A DNA stretch of 64,000 nt from Catellatospora bangladeshensis (GTDB lineage: Bacteria > Actinomycetota > Actinomycetes > Mycobacteriales > Micromonosporaceae), in assembly GCF_016862575.1 (NCBI RefSeq), contig NZ_BONF01000036.1, forward strand, positions 1-64,000, written 5' to 3'. Under the pieces are notes generated by a model. The model ran no database searches, was not told the origin of the DNA, and saw nothing but the letters and a program-made list of their open reading frames with translations. The translations under genes and the position numbers were made by a program. This document shows positions 33,522 to 41,362 of the stretch, piece by piece. Positions within the stretch are counted from its first letter, which is position 1. Every line of letters starts with the position of its first letter.

Positions 33522-35279
33522 GTGAGACGCTCCCCTCGCCTCGCCCTGCTCGCCGTGCCGCTGGTCGCCGCCGGCGTGCTGCTGGTGCCGCAGCCCGCGG
33601 CGGCCATCGTCACGTTCACCACGACCGCCGTGAATCAGAACGGCGGCAACTGCGCCGCGCTGCCCGGCGGCAGCACCACCAACGCGCTCCAGCTGACCCA
33701 GCAGGGCTGCAACGGCGCCAACTACCAGCAGTTCACCTTCACCCCGGTGTCCGGGGCCACGGACACGTACACCATCGTGATGCCGGCGACGGGCAAGTGC
33801 GTCGACGTCAACGGCGCGTCCACCGCCGACAACGCCACGATCATCCAGTGGCCCTGCCACACCAACCCGAACCAGCGGTGGCGGCTGACCGCGGTCGGCT
33901 CGGACAAGACGTTCAACGTCGTCTCGGTCGGCTCGGGTAAGTGCATCGTGCCCGCGGGCGGCTCCTCGGCGGCCAACACCGGCCTCGTACAGCTGCCCTG
34001 CAGCACCGCGACCAGCCGGGTCTGGCGGCTCGCCGGACATGTCAGCGACGGCACCACCGTCACCGTGACCAACCCGGGCAACCGCTCCACCACGGTCAAC
34101 ACGGCCACCAGCCTCACCCTGTCCGCCTCCGGCGGCAGCGGCGGCTACACCTGGTCGGCCTCGGGGCTGCCCGCCGGGCTGAGCATCAACTCCGCCACGG
34201 GCATCGTCAGCGGCACGCCGACCACCGTCGCGACGTACACGGTGACCGCCACGGCCACCAGCGGCGGCGTCAGCGGAAGCGCCACCTTCACCTGGACCAT
34301 CACCTCGGGCGGGACCACCAACACGTTCACCAACCCGCTCAAGGCGCAGGGACCAGACCCGTGGATGACCTACTACAACGGGTACTACTACCTGGCCACG
34401 ACCACCTGGAACCGCACCATCACGATGCGCCGGGCCACCACCCTGCGCGGCCTGTCCACCGCCCAGGACCAGGTCATCTTCAACCTCACCAACCCCAACG
34501 GCGCCGGCACCATGTGGGCCCCGGAGTTCTTCCTGCTCAACGGCCCGAACGGGCTGCGGTGGTACTTCTACTACACCGCCGGGCAGGAGCCGTACAACCT
34601 GGGCACGCAGCGCATCCACGTGCTGGAGAGCGCGGGCACGGACCCGATGGGCCCGTACACGTTCAAGGCGTCGATGCTCGACCCGACCGCCAACAACACC
34701 TGGGAGCTGGACCCCAGCATCCTGCAGCTCAACGGCCAGCTCTACCTGCTGGGCACGTTCTACAACGGCTCGCAGCCGCTGTTCATCCGGCCGCTGAGCA
34801 ACCCGTGGACCGCCAGCGGCACCCGGCGCACCCTGGTCACCCCGACCTACAGCTGGGAGACGGTCGGCGGGGCGGTCGCCGAGGGCGGTGAGGTGCTGCA
34901 GCGCAACGGCAAGACCTTCATCGTGTACTCGGCCAGCCACTGCTCCACGCCGGACTACAAGCTGGGCATGATCACGTACAACGGCACCGGCGACCCGCTG
35001 CTGTCGTCGTCGTGGACGAAGTCCCCCAACCCGGTGTTCCAGCGCTCCAACGCCAACGGCGTCTACGGGCCGGGTCACAACGGCTTCTTCAAGTCGCCGG
35101 ACGGCACCGAGGACTGGATCGTGTACCACGCGAACAGCTCGTCGTCGGGCGGCTGCGACATGAACCGCTCCACCCGGGCGCAGAAGTTCACCTGGAACGC
35201 CGACGGCACGCCGAACTTCGGCACGCCGGTGGCCACCGGGGTCACCCTCACCGCCCCCTCGGGCGAGCCCGCGTCCTGA
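33522..35279 (+). CDS. Secreted GH43 glycosidase with ricin-type lectin and Ig-like domains
   Basis: 585 residues; GTG start supported by GAAGGAAT. Signal peptide 1-27 (cleavage near QPAAA). A beta-trefoil lectin domain follows (about 35-165, TGKCVDVNGASTADNATIIQ, NQRWRL, GKCIVPAGGSS), then a putative Ig domain (about 170-255, LPAGLSINSATGIVSGTPT), then a GH43 five-bladed propeller (about 260-585). The three GH43 acids appear in GPDPWM, WELDPSI and VAEGGEVL. Probably an extracellular alpha-L-arabinofuranosidase or beta-xylosidase; exact activity not readable. No LacI-type palindrome precedes it, unlike the 0.2 and 3.2 kb genes. Confidence 0.85.
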   Translation: MRRSPRLALLAVPLVAAGVLLVPQPAAAIVTFTTTAVNQNGGNCAALPGGSTTNALQLTQQGCNGANYQQFTFTPVSGATDTYTIVMPATGKCVDVNGASTADNATIIQWPCHTNPNQRWRLTAVGSDKTFNVVSVGSGKCIVPAGGSSAANTGLVQLPCSTATSRVWRLAGHVSDGTTVTVTNPGNRSTTVNTATSLTLSASGGSGGYTWSASGLPAGLSINSATGIVSGTPTTVATYTVTATATSGGVSGSATFTWTITSGGTTNTFTNPLKAQGPDPWMTYYNGYYYLATTTWNRTITMRRATTLRGLSTAQDQVIFNLTNPNGAGTMWAPEFFLLNGPNGLRWYFYYTAGQEPYNLGTQRIHVLESAGTDPMGPYTFKASMLDPTANNTWELDPSILQLNGQLYLLGTFYNGSQPLFIRPLSNPWTASGTRRTLVTPTYSWETVGGAVAEGGEVLQRNGKTFIVYSASHCSTPDYKLGMITYNGTGDPLLSSSWTKSPNPVFQRSNANGVYGPGHNGFFKSPDGTEDWIVYHANSSSSGGCDMNRSTRAQKFTWNADGTPNFGTPVATGVTLTAPSGEPAS

Positions 35280-35285
35280 CCGGAC

Positions 35286-35321
35286 CGGCCCGCCGCCGCC
35301 GGTTTCGGTGGCGGCGGGCCG
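35286..35321 (+). terminator. Hairpin terminator after the GH43 gene
   Basis: A 15-bp GC stem (35286-35300 with 35307-35321, one non-Watson-Crick pair) and a six-base loop start seven bases after the GH43 stop. Confidence 0.7.
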
Positions 35322-35406
35322 CCGTCCGCCGCCTCGTGGCGCGGAGGGACCGCGAGATCGCCGAACGCCGTCCTCCGCGCACGACCCGGACTATAGTCGG
35401 CGGCAT

Positions 35407-36069
35407 ATGACGGTGTACCACCGGCTGCTGGGCCGGCATGCCCCGGCGCTGCGCCGCGCCGCCCTGGCCGTGTGCGCCGGGCTGGCCGTCGGCGCGGTGG
35501 TGCTGCGGTTCGCGCCCTGGCAGCTCGCGATCGTCGGCGGCTGGGACGCCACCGCCCTGACGTTCCTGGCCACGGTGTGGCCGATCGTGCTGGCCTCCGA
35601 CGCGCACACCACCCGCCGCCACGCCGCCCGCGACGACGACACCCGCGGCGCGGCCGCGCTGCTGCTGGTCGCCGCGAGCCTCGGCAGCATTCTGGCGGTG
35701 GCGGCCACGCTGCCCACGGCCGCGCAGCAGACCGGCTGGCAGAAGGGCGTACTGGCGGGGCTGGCCGTGCTGACGATCCTGCTTTCCTGGGCCGTGGTCA
35801 ACACGATCTTCCTGCTGCGGTACGCCGACCTGCACTACGCGCCGCGCGGGCCGGGCATCGACTTCAACGACCCGCCGTCCCAGCAGCCCGACTACCTCGA
35901 CTTCGCGTACGTCGCCTTCACCATCGGCATGACGTACCAGGTGTCGGACACCGACATCCGTGATCCGCGGATCCGGCGCACGATCATCGTGCACGGGCTG
36001 GTGTCATACCTGTTCGGCGTGGTCATCGTGGCGGGCGCGATCAACATCATCGCGGGGCTGCTCCGCTGA
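35407..36069 (+). CDS. DUF1345 family membrane protein
   Basis: 220 residues with about six membrane helices. GWDATALTFLATVWPIVLAS, AVVNTIFLLRYADLHYA and DYLDFAYVAFTIGMTYQVSD are the core of DUF1345. The last motif looks like a pore or selectivity segment, and the family sits near voltage-gated channel folds in some schemes, so a channel role is possible but unproven. Confidence 0.78.
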   Translation: MTVYHRLLGRHAPALRRAALAVCAGLAVGAVVLRFAPWQLAIVGGWDATALTFLATVWPIVLASDAHTTRRHAARDDDTRGAAALLLVAASLGSILAVAATLPTAAQQTGWQKGVLAGLAVLTILLSWAVVNTIFLLRYADLHYAPRGPGIDFNDPPSQQPDYLDFAYVAFTIGMTYQVSDTDIRDPRIRRTIIVHGLVSYLFGVVIVAGAINIIAGLLR

Positions 36070-36156
36070 TCCGGCGACGAAGTGTGTGACCTGGATCACA
36101 GCGACGTTTCACCGACGCCGGACGCGGGCAGACGACGATCCGCACGGGAGGTGAAC

Positions 36157-36408
36157 ATGACGGACACGAGGGACGCAGTGCGACCACACGGGCGGCCGGA
36201 TCCGGAGCACGCCGGTGAAGCCGAGCCGCCGCCGACCCGCGAGGTGCTCGCCGAGCTGCGCGAGCGCGCCGCCGGGCTGATCGCCGAACTCACCCGGCTG
36301 TCGAGCCAGGTGACGCACCTGCAAGACAAGATCAACTCGCGCCGCCGGGCGCGGCCTCGCAACGCCGACCGGCCGGCCGACGGCAAGGAGCACGTCCCCT
36401 CGACGTAA
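36157..36408 (+). CDS. Small coiled-coil protein
   Basis: 83 residues; ATG after GGGAGGTG. Polar N-terminus, then one heptad-rich amphipathic helix (REVLAELRERAAGLIAELTR, LSSQVTHLQDKIN) and a basic tail RRRARPR. No known family; it could bind DNA or a partner through the coil. Confidence 0.6.
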   Translation: MTDTRDAVRPHGRPDPEHAGEAEPPPTREVLAELRERAAGLIAELTRLSSQVTHLQDKINSRRRARPRNADRPADGKEHVPST

Positions 36409-36721
36409 GCCGGGGAGCCGACACGAAGTCGCGATCGTCCATCCGGACCGACCGACGGCCCGCCCGCACCGCCCGAGCGCGGCCTTCGGTCGTGAATGGT
36501 TGATCGGCCGCCGACTGACCAGGGCCCCTTCGCGCCGAGGTGCTCCTCGATGCGCGGGAAGTCCAGCAGCAGGCACTCCCGCACCACCTCGCCCAGCGCC
36601 CGGCCCACCCCGTCTATCGCAAGGCGGGGGCGGGCGGGCACCTCCCGGGCAAAACAGATTATTTCCCCCCAGCCCCGCATAGCATGGATTGGTCCGGGCC
36701 CGGAACTGCCAGGGAGGATCC
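36409..36721. other. Intergenic stretch with an unexplained open frame on the minus strand
   Basis: These 313 bases hold the promoter of the flavoenzyme gene. On the minus strand, 36680 down to about 36490, a frame starting at ATG (MRGWGEIICFARE) shows nearly pure G/C third positions over about 35 codons (GVGRALGEVVRECLLLDFPR). It has no good ribosome site and no recognisable family. It may be a gene fragment or chance. Confidence 0.25.
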
Positions 36722-38101
36722 ATGTCTACGGCTGCCGTGACCGCGCTGCGCGAGCAGGTGACCGGACTCGTGGTGACCGAGGGTCACGACGACTACGAGG
36801 AAGCCCGCCGCGTCTACAACTTCATGATCGACCGGCGGCCCTCCGCCGTCGTACGCTGCGCGAACACCGACGACGTCCGCACGGTCGTCCGGTTCGCCGC
36901 CGAGCAGGGCGCCGACCTCGCCGTACGCGGCGGCGGCCACTCCGTCCCCGGCTTCGGCACCGCCGACGGCGCGATCGTCGCCGACCTGTCCGCCCTGACC
37001 CAGGTCGTCATCGACCCCTCGACCTCCACCGCCCGCGTCGGCGGCGGCGCGACCTGGGGCATGTTCAACGAGGCCGGCGCACCGTACGGCCTGGCCACCA
37101 CCGGCGGCATCATCTCCACGACCGGCGTCGGCGGCCTGACCCTGGGTGGCGGCATCGGCTACCTGACCCGCCGCTACGGCCTGTCCTGCGACAATTTGAT
37201 CTCCGCGGACGTCGTCCTGGCAGACGGCAGCCTGGTGCACGCCGACGAGACCGAGCACGCCGACCTGTTCTGGGCGCTGCGCGGCGGTGGCGGCAACTTC
37301 GGCATCGTCACCGAGTTCGAGTTCCGGGTGCACCCGGTCGGCGACATCTTCGGCGGCCCCATGTTCTTCGAGCTCAGCGACGCCACCAACGTGCTGCGCT
37401 TCTTCCGCGAGTTCATCGCCGAGGCCCCGCGCGAGTACGGCGGGTTCCCGGCTTGGCAGATCGCGCCGCCGCTGCCGTTCGTGCCCGAGAACCGGGTCGG
37501 CGAGCCGTTCCTGGCGCTGGTGTCCTGCTGGACCGGGGACATGGGCAAGGGCGAGCGCCTGCTGGCCCGCTTCCGCGAGGTGGCCACCCCGGTGGCGCAG
37601 CACGTCGGTCCGATGCCGTACGCGGCGCTCAACTCCGCGTTCGACGCGCTGGTGCCGCGAGGGCTGCAGCACTACTGGAAGGCCGTGTTCGTCAAGGACC
37701 TGACCGACGACGCGATCGCCGCCCACCTGGAGCACGGCCCCAAGGTGCCGGTGGTGAACTCGACCATGCACCTCTACCCGATCAACGGCGCGTGCCACGA
37801 CGTGGCGCCGGACGCGACGGCGTTCGGGCACCGCGACGCCAACTTCGCGTGCGTGATCGCCGGCATGTGGCCGGACCCGGCCCAGAACGAGGCCAACATC
37901 CGGTGGGTCCGCGACTACTACGACGCGCTCGCTCCGTTCTCCGAGCAGGGCGGATACATCAACTTCGCGTCCGACGACGACCAGCGGCGGGTACGCGAGA
38001 ACTTCGGCGCCGGGTACGCGCAGCTCGCCGAGATCAAGCGGCGGTACGATCCCGGCAACCTGTTCCACCACAACCAGAACGTCCTGCCGGCGTCGGATTA
38101 G
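36722..38101 (+). CDS. FAD-dependent oxidoreductase, berberine-bridge-enzyme type
   Basis: 459 residues; ATG after GGGAGGATCC. An FAD_binding_4 domain (about 35-205) has RGGGHSVPGFGTADGAIVAD, whose His is the usual 8-alpha-histidyl FAD attachment, and TTGVGGLTLGGGIGYLTRRY. A BBE C-terminal motif (RRYDPGNLFHHNQNV) ends the protein. The Cys that gives a second covalent bond in bicovalent enzymes is not in the equivalent place (IISTTGVGG). No signal peptide. Family members oxidise sugars, alkaloids or polyketides with O2. A reductase-like gene follows 47 bases downstream. Confidence 0.85.
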   Translation: MSTAAVTALREQVTGLVVTEGHDDYEEARRVYNFMIDRRPSAVVRCANTDDVRTVVRFAAEQGADLAVRGGGHSVPGFGTADGAIVADLSALTQVVIDPSTSTARVGGGATWGMFNEAGAPYGLATTGGIISTTGVGGLTLGGGIGYLTRRYGLSCDNLISADVVLADGSLVHADETEHADLFWALRGGGGNFGIVTEFEFRVHPVGDIFGGPMFFELSDATNVLRFFREFIAEAPREYGGFPAWQIAPPLPFVPENRVGEPFLALVSCWTGDMGKGERLLARFREVATPVAQHVGPMPYAALNSAFDALVPRGLQHYWKAVFVKDLTDDAIAAHLEHGPKVPVVNSTMHLYPINGACHDVAPDATAFGHRDANFACVIAGMWPDPAQNEANIRWVRDYYDALAPFSEQGGYINFASDDDQRRVRENFGAGYAQLAEIKRRYDPGNLFHHNQNVLPASD

Positions 38102-38148
38102 CCCGCACGGGCCGGCCGCTGCCCGCCGGGCGGGCGAGAGGACGCCTC

Positions 38149-38826
38149 ATGGCCCGGCTGCACCTGATCGGCAGCGCCCACGAGTACGGCGCCGTGCACA
38201 CGTACCGGTTCGGCGCGCAGCGCCCGCTGGAGTTCGCGCCGGGCCAGTACGGCCACCTGTTCTTCCCGAAGCTGCTGCGGCAGTTCACCAAGCCGGTGCG
38301 GGAGATCTCGTTCGCGTCGGCGCCCGGTGACGACGAGGTCTGGTTCACCCTGGACCACAGTTCGGGGTCGCCGTTCCAGCTGCACTTCCAGGCACTGGAG
38401 CCGGGGGCGCAGCTGCACGTGTTCGGCATCGGCGGGCACCTGGAGCTGCCCGAGGACCCGGCGCGGCCGCTGGTGCTGATCGGCGGCGGCATCGGGGTGA
38501 CGCCGTTCCGGTCGATCCTGCGCCATCTGCAGCGGCATCGGCCGCAGACGCCGGTCGTGCTGGTCCACGCGGGGCGCGCCGACTACCTGTACAGCGCGGA
38601 GTTCGCGGCCATGCCGATCGCGTACCACCGGGTCGGCCGGGAGGGGCTGGCCGACGCCCTGGTGGGGGTGACGGACCTGGAGCCCGCCCCGCAGTACATG
38701 GTCGCGGGTTCGGACGGGTTCGTCAGCGGCGTGGTCGAGCAGCTGCGCAACACCGGCGTGCCGGGTGACGCGATCCAGACCGACACCTTCAAGGGCCTGC
38801 ACGGGCACGACGGCGCCGCCGCCTGA
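38149..38826 (+). CDS. Ferredoxin-NADP-reductase-like FAD/NAD(P) oxidoreductase
   Basis: 225 residues; ATG after GAGAGGAC. FAD-binding barrel with FAPGQYGHLFFP and REISFASAPGDD, and a nucleotide-binding half with VLIGGGIGVTPFRSIL. No iron-sulfur centre is fused. The likely role is electron transfer to or from a partner, possibly the upstream flavoenzyme, with which it seems co-transcribed. Confidence 0.8.
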   Translation: MARLHLIGSAHEYGAVHTYRFGAQRPLEFAPGQYGHLFFPKLLRQFTKPVREISFASAPGDDEVWFTLDHSSGSPFQLHFQALEPGAQLHVFGIGGHLELPEDPARPLVLIGGGIGVTPFRSILRHLQRHRPQTPVVLVHAGRADYLYSAEFAAMPIAYHRVGREGLADALVGVTDLEPAPQYMVAGSDGFVSGVVEQLRNTGVPGDAIQTDTFKGLHGHDGAAA

Positions 38827-38830
38827 CCGG

Positions 38831-39073
38831 CTAGTCGAGCCACACCCGGATCAGCCCGTACACCCCGATCACCGCACCGATGACGAGGAACGCCACCCCG
38901 CCGCGGCGTTCCTCGGTCCGGGACGGGTTCGACGCCCGCCCGGCCCGCCACAGCAGGAACCCGCCGATCGCGACGAGGACGAGGCCCAGCGGCAGGATGG
39001 CGCCGCGCGACAGCGCACGCGCCGCCTGCAGCGGCAGTTCGGGCGAGGGCGTGACGGAGAGCAGGCGCAACAC
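38831..39073 (-). CDS. Small membrane protein
   Basis: 80 residues, GTG start. Two hydrophobic helices (ILPLGLVLVAIGGFLLWRAG and VAFLVIGAVIGVYGLIRVWL) flank a charged loop NPSRTEERRG. Unknown function. Convergent with the reductase gene with only four bases between the stops. Confidence 0.5.
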   Translation of the reverse strand: MLRLLSVTPSPELPLQAARALSRGAILPLGLVLVAIGGFLLWRAGRASNPSRTEERRGGVAFLVIGAVIGVYGLIRVWLD

Positions 39074-39133
39074 GCCGCCAGGCTACCGCTCCCCCGCGAA
39101 CCACCCCGCCGCCCGACCGTCCACCGTCATGAT

Positions 39134-39212
39134 CGCGACGATCTTGCGCCAACTGTTAGGGATATGTCCGGATAGGGCGTGTCGTCCCCACATTCCGCGC
39201 AAGATCAGCGCG
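39134..39212. repeat. REP-like intergenic inverted-repeat element B
   Basis: Arms 39134-39149 and 39197-39212 pair at 14 of 16 positions, including a perfect ten-base GATCTTGCGC/GCGCAAGATC block, around 47 bases rich in short repeats. Size (79 bases) and GATCTTG arms resemble element A at 7380-7462. Confidence 0.6.
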
Positions 39213-39234
39213 GGAGAGAAATCTTTGGGTTGGG

Positions 39235-39261
39235 TGTCCGGAACCGGTCCGGCTGTTCGTC
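39235..39261 (+). promoter_or_regulatory. Candidate ECF-type promoter of the DGPF/ECF42 operon
   Basis: TGTCCG (39235-39240) and CGTC (39258-39261) are 17 bases apart, 36 bases before the DGPF start. ECF42 sigma factors are reported to use TGTCGA-like -35 boxes at genes for DGPF proteins. Autoregulation is inferred. Confidence 0.4.
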
Positions 39262-39296
39262 ACCATGGTGAGGTCACGACGATCAAGGAGCCCAAG

Positions 39297-39632
39297 ATGA
39301 AGTACATGATGCTGGTGTGCACCGACCTGGAGCCGGACACCGACAAGGAGAACGAGCCGGACATCGACGTGTGGGTGGCGGAGAACGACGCCGCGGGGCG
39401 CCGGGTGTTCGGCAACCAGCTCGCGCCGGTGTCGGCGGCCACCACGGTGCGGGTGCGCAACGGGCGGCTGCTGGTGACCGACGGGCCGTTCGCCGAGACG
39501 CGGGAGGTCATCGTCGGGTTCGACCTGCTCGAGTGCGCCGACCTGGATGAGGCGATCGAGGTCGCGCGTGCCCACCCGATGGCCCGGGGCGGGCGGCTGG
39601 AGCTGCGCCCGCTGGCGGACTTCGAGCAGTGA
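39297..39632 (+). CDS. YCII-related DGPF-domain protein
   Basis: 111 residues; ATG after AAGGAG. MKYMMLVCTDLE, VRNGRLLVTDGPFAETREVI and the DGPF tetrad define the DGPF family. These small dimeric proteins accompany ECF42 sigma factors across actinobacteria; their chemistry is unknown. The stop overlaps the sigma-factor GTG. Confidence 0.87.
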   Translation: MKYMMLVCTDLEPDTDKENEPDIDVWVAENDAAGRRVFGNQLAPVSAATTVRVRNGRLLVTDGPFAETREVIVGFDLLECADLDEAIEVARAHPMARGGRLELRPLADFEQ

Positions 39633-40834
39633 CGACGGCACATCCCGCGGTCGCCGAGGCGGCGCTCGATGCGTACCCGCGCATCGTCGCCGCCCTCATC
39701 CGGGTGACCGGCGACTGGACGCTGGCCGAGGACTGTGCCCAGGACGCGCTGGCCGCCGCGGTGGAACGCTGGCCGGTTGACGGCGTGCCGGGCAACCCGG
39801 GCGGCTGGCTGATGACCACGGCCCGCAACCGGGCGGTGGACGTGCTGCGCCGGGCCACGGTCGAGCAGCGCAAGCTGCGCGAGCTGGCGATGCTCACCGA
39901 CTTCACCCCGCCCGCGGCCGTACAGGAGGATGTGGTGGACGACCGGCTGCGGCTCGTCTTCACCTGCTGCCACCCGGCGCTGGCGCCGGAGGCGCAGGTG
40001 GCGCTGACGCTGCGGACCATCTGCGGGGTGCCGACCGCCGACGTCGCCCGGCTGTTCCGGGTGAGCGAGGCGACCATGACCCGGCGGCTGACCCGCGCGA
40101 AGACGAAGATCGCCCAGGCCCGCATCCCGTATCGGGTGCCGCGCGGCGCGGCGCTGGCCGAGCGGCTGCCGGGCGTGCTCGCGGTGCTGTATCTGCTGTT
40201 CACGCGCGGTTACGACCCGGGCGGCGAGCCGGCGTTCGCCGACGAGGCCGTGCGGCTGGCCCGGCTGGTGCACGAGCTGATGCCGGCCGAGCCGGAGCCC
40301 GCCGCGCTGCTGGCGCTGTTCCTGCTGCACCACTCGCGCCGGGCGGCCCGGCGGGACGCCGACGGGCGGCTGCTCAGCCTGGACCGGCAGGACCGCGGCC
40401 GCTGGGACTCCGCCGCCATCGCCGAGGCGGTGGCGATCCTGGACCGGATACGGGCGGACGGGCCGTACGCGCTGCAGGCCCGCATCGCCGCCTGCCACGC
40501 GACTGCCGCGTCCGTCGAGAGCACCGACTGGGCCCGGATCGCCGCCTGCTACGACGCGCTCGCGCAGGACGAGCCGGACCCGGTGATCGAGCTGAACCGG
40601 GCCGTGGCGCACGGGTATGCGTACGGCCCGGCGGCGGGGCTGGACCTGCTGGCCCGCGCTCGCGCGGACGGGGCGCTGGACGGCGACCCGTACGCGGTGG
40701 CGACCGAGGCCGACCTCACCGCGCGCGGCGGCGACCCCGCCCGCGCCGCCGCGCTGTTCCGAGCGGCCGCCGCGCTGGCCAACAGCGAACCCGAACGCCT
40801 GGCGCTGCTGGAGCGCGCCGCCGAGCTGTCCTAG
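39629..40834 (+). CDS. ECF42-type sigma factor with C-terminal TPR-like domain
   Basis: 401 residues, GTG start inside a GTGA overlap with the DGPF gene. Sigma region 2 (AYPRIVAALIRVTGDWTLAE, DCAQDALAAAVERWP) and region 4 (LRTICGVPTADVARLFRVSE, ATMTRRLTRAKTKI) are followed by about 225 residues of helical TPR-like repeats including RGYDPGGEPAFADEAVRL. This is the ECF42 layout; the C-terminal domain replaces a cognate anti-sigma factor. It probably transcribes its own operon. Confidence 0.88.
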   Translation: MTTAHPAVAEAALDAYPRIVAALIRVTGDWTLAEDCAQDALAAAVERWPVDGVPGNPGGWLMTTARNRAVDVLRRATVEQRKLRELAMLTDFTPPAAVQEDVVDDRLRLVFTCCHPALAPEAQVALTLRTICGVPTADVARLFRVSEATMTRRLTRAKTKIAQARIPYRVPRGAALAERLPGVLAVLYLLFTRGYDPGGEPAFADEAVRLARLVHELMPAEPEPAALLALFLLHHSRRAARRDADGRLLSLDRQDRGRWDSAAIAEAVAILDRIRADGPYALQARIAACHATAASVESTDWARIAACYDALAQDEPDPVIELNRAVAHGYAYGPAAGLDLLARARADGALDGDPYAVATEADLTARGGDPARAAALFRAAAALANSEPERLALLERAAELS

Positions 40835-40843
40835 GAGGACGCC

Positions 40844-41353
40844 ATGACCATCGCCCCGGTCGACACCGAGATCGAGTCGCTGCTGGCGTGCCTGCACGGG
40901 CAGCGGCGGCACGTGCTGGGCATCGTGGAGGGACTGCCCGAGGCCGACCTGCGCCGCCCGGTGCTGCCGTCGGGATGGAGCTGTCTGGGGCTGATCCAGC
41001 ACCTGACGCACGACGTGGAGCTGTTCTGGTTCCGTGCGGTGGCGGGCGGCGACCCGGCCGCGATCGCCGCCCTGCGGGAGACCGCCGACGCCTGGCAGGT
41101 CGGCGACGACGTGCCCGCGCAGGTCGTCCTGGAGGCATACCGGCGGCAGATCGAGCTGGCCGACGCGGCGGTGCGCACGCTGCGCGCCGACGCGCCGCCC
41201 GCGTGGTGGCCCGACGGGCAGTTCGGCGACTGGCGGCTCGGTGACCTGCGCGAGATCCTGCTGCACGTGATCACGGAGACGGCCTGCCACGCCGGGCACC
41301 TCGACGCGGCGCGCGAGCTCATCGACGGGCGGCGGTGGATGGTCCTGTCCTGA
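40844..41353 (+). CDS. DinB/DUF664-family thiol-dependent enzyme
   Basis: 169 residues; ATG after AGGAGG, ten bases from the sigma-factor stop. Four-helix DinB fold: GWSCLGLIQHLTHDVELFWF, then HVITETACHAGHLDAARELI. The His residues (QHLTHD, HAGH) form the usual metal triad of mycothiol- or bacillithiol-dependent DinB enzymes. Third gene of the ECF42 operon, so probably a target of that sigma factor. Confidence 0.8.
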   Translation: MTIAPVDTEIESLLACLHGQRRHVLGIVEGLPEADLRRPVLPSGWSCLGLIQHLTHDVELFWFRAVAGGDPAAIAALRETADAWQVGDDVPAQVVLEAYRRQIELADAAVRTLRADAPPAWWPDGQFGDWRLGDLREILLHVITETACHAGHLDAARELIDGRRWMVLS

Positions 41354-41362
41354 GCGGGGCCG

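Noticed and set aside
36722-38101. Bicovalent FAD attachment
   Set aside because: The His is present but the position of the second-link Cys is occupied by other residues (IISTTGVGG).
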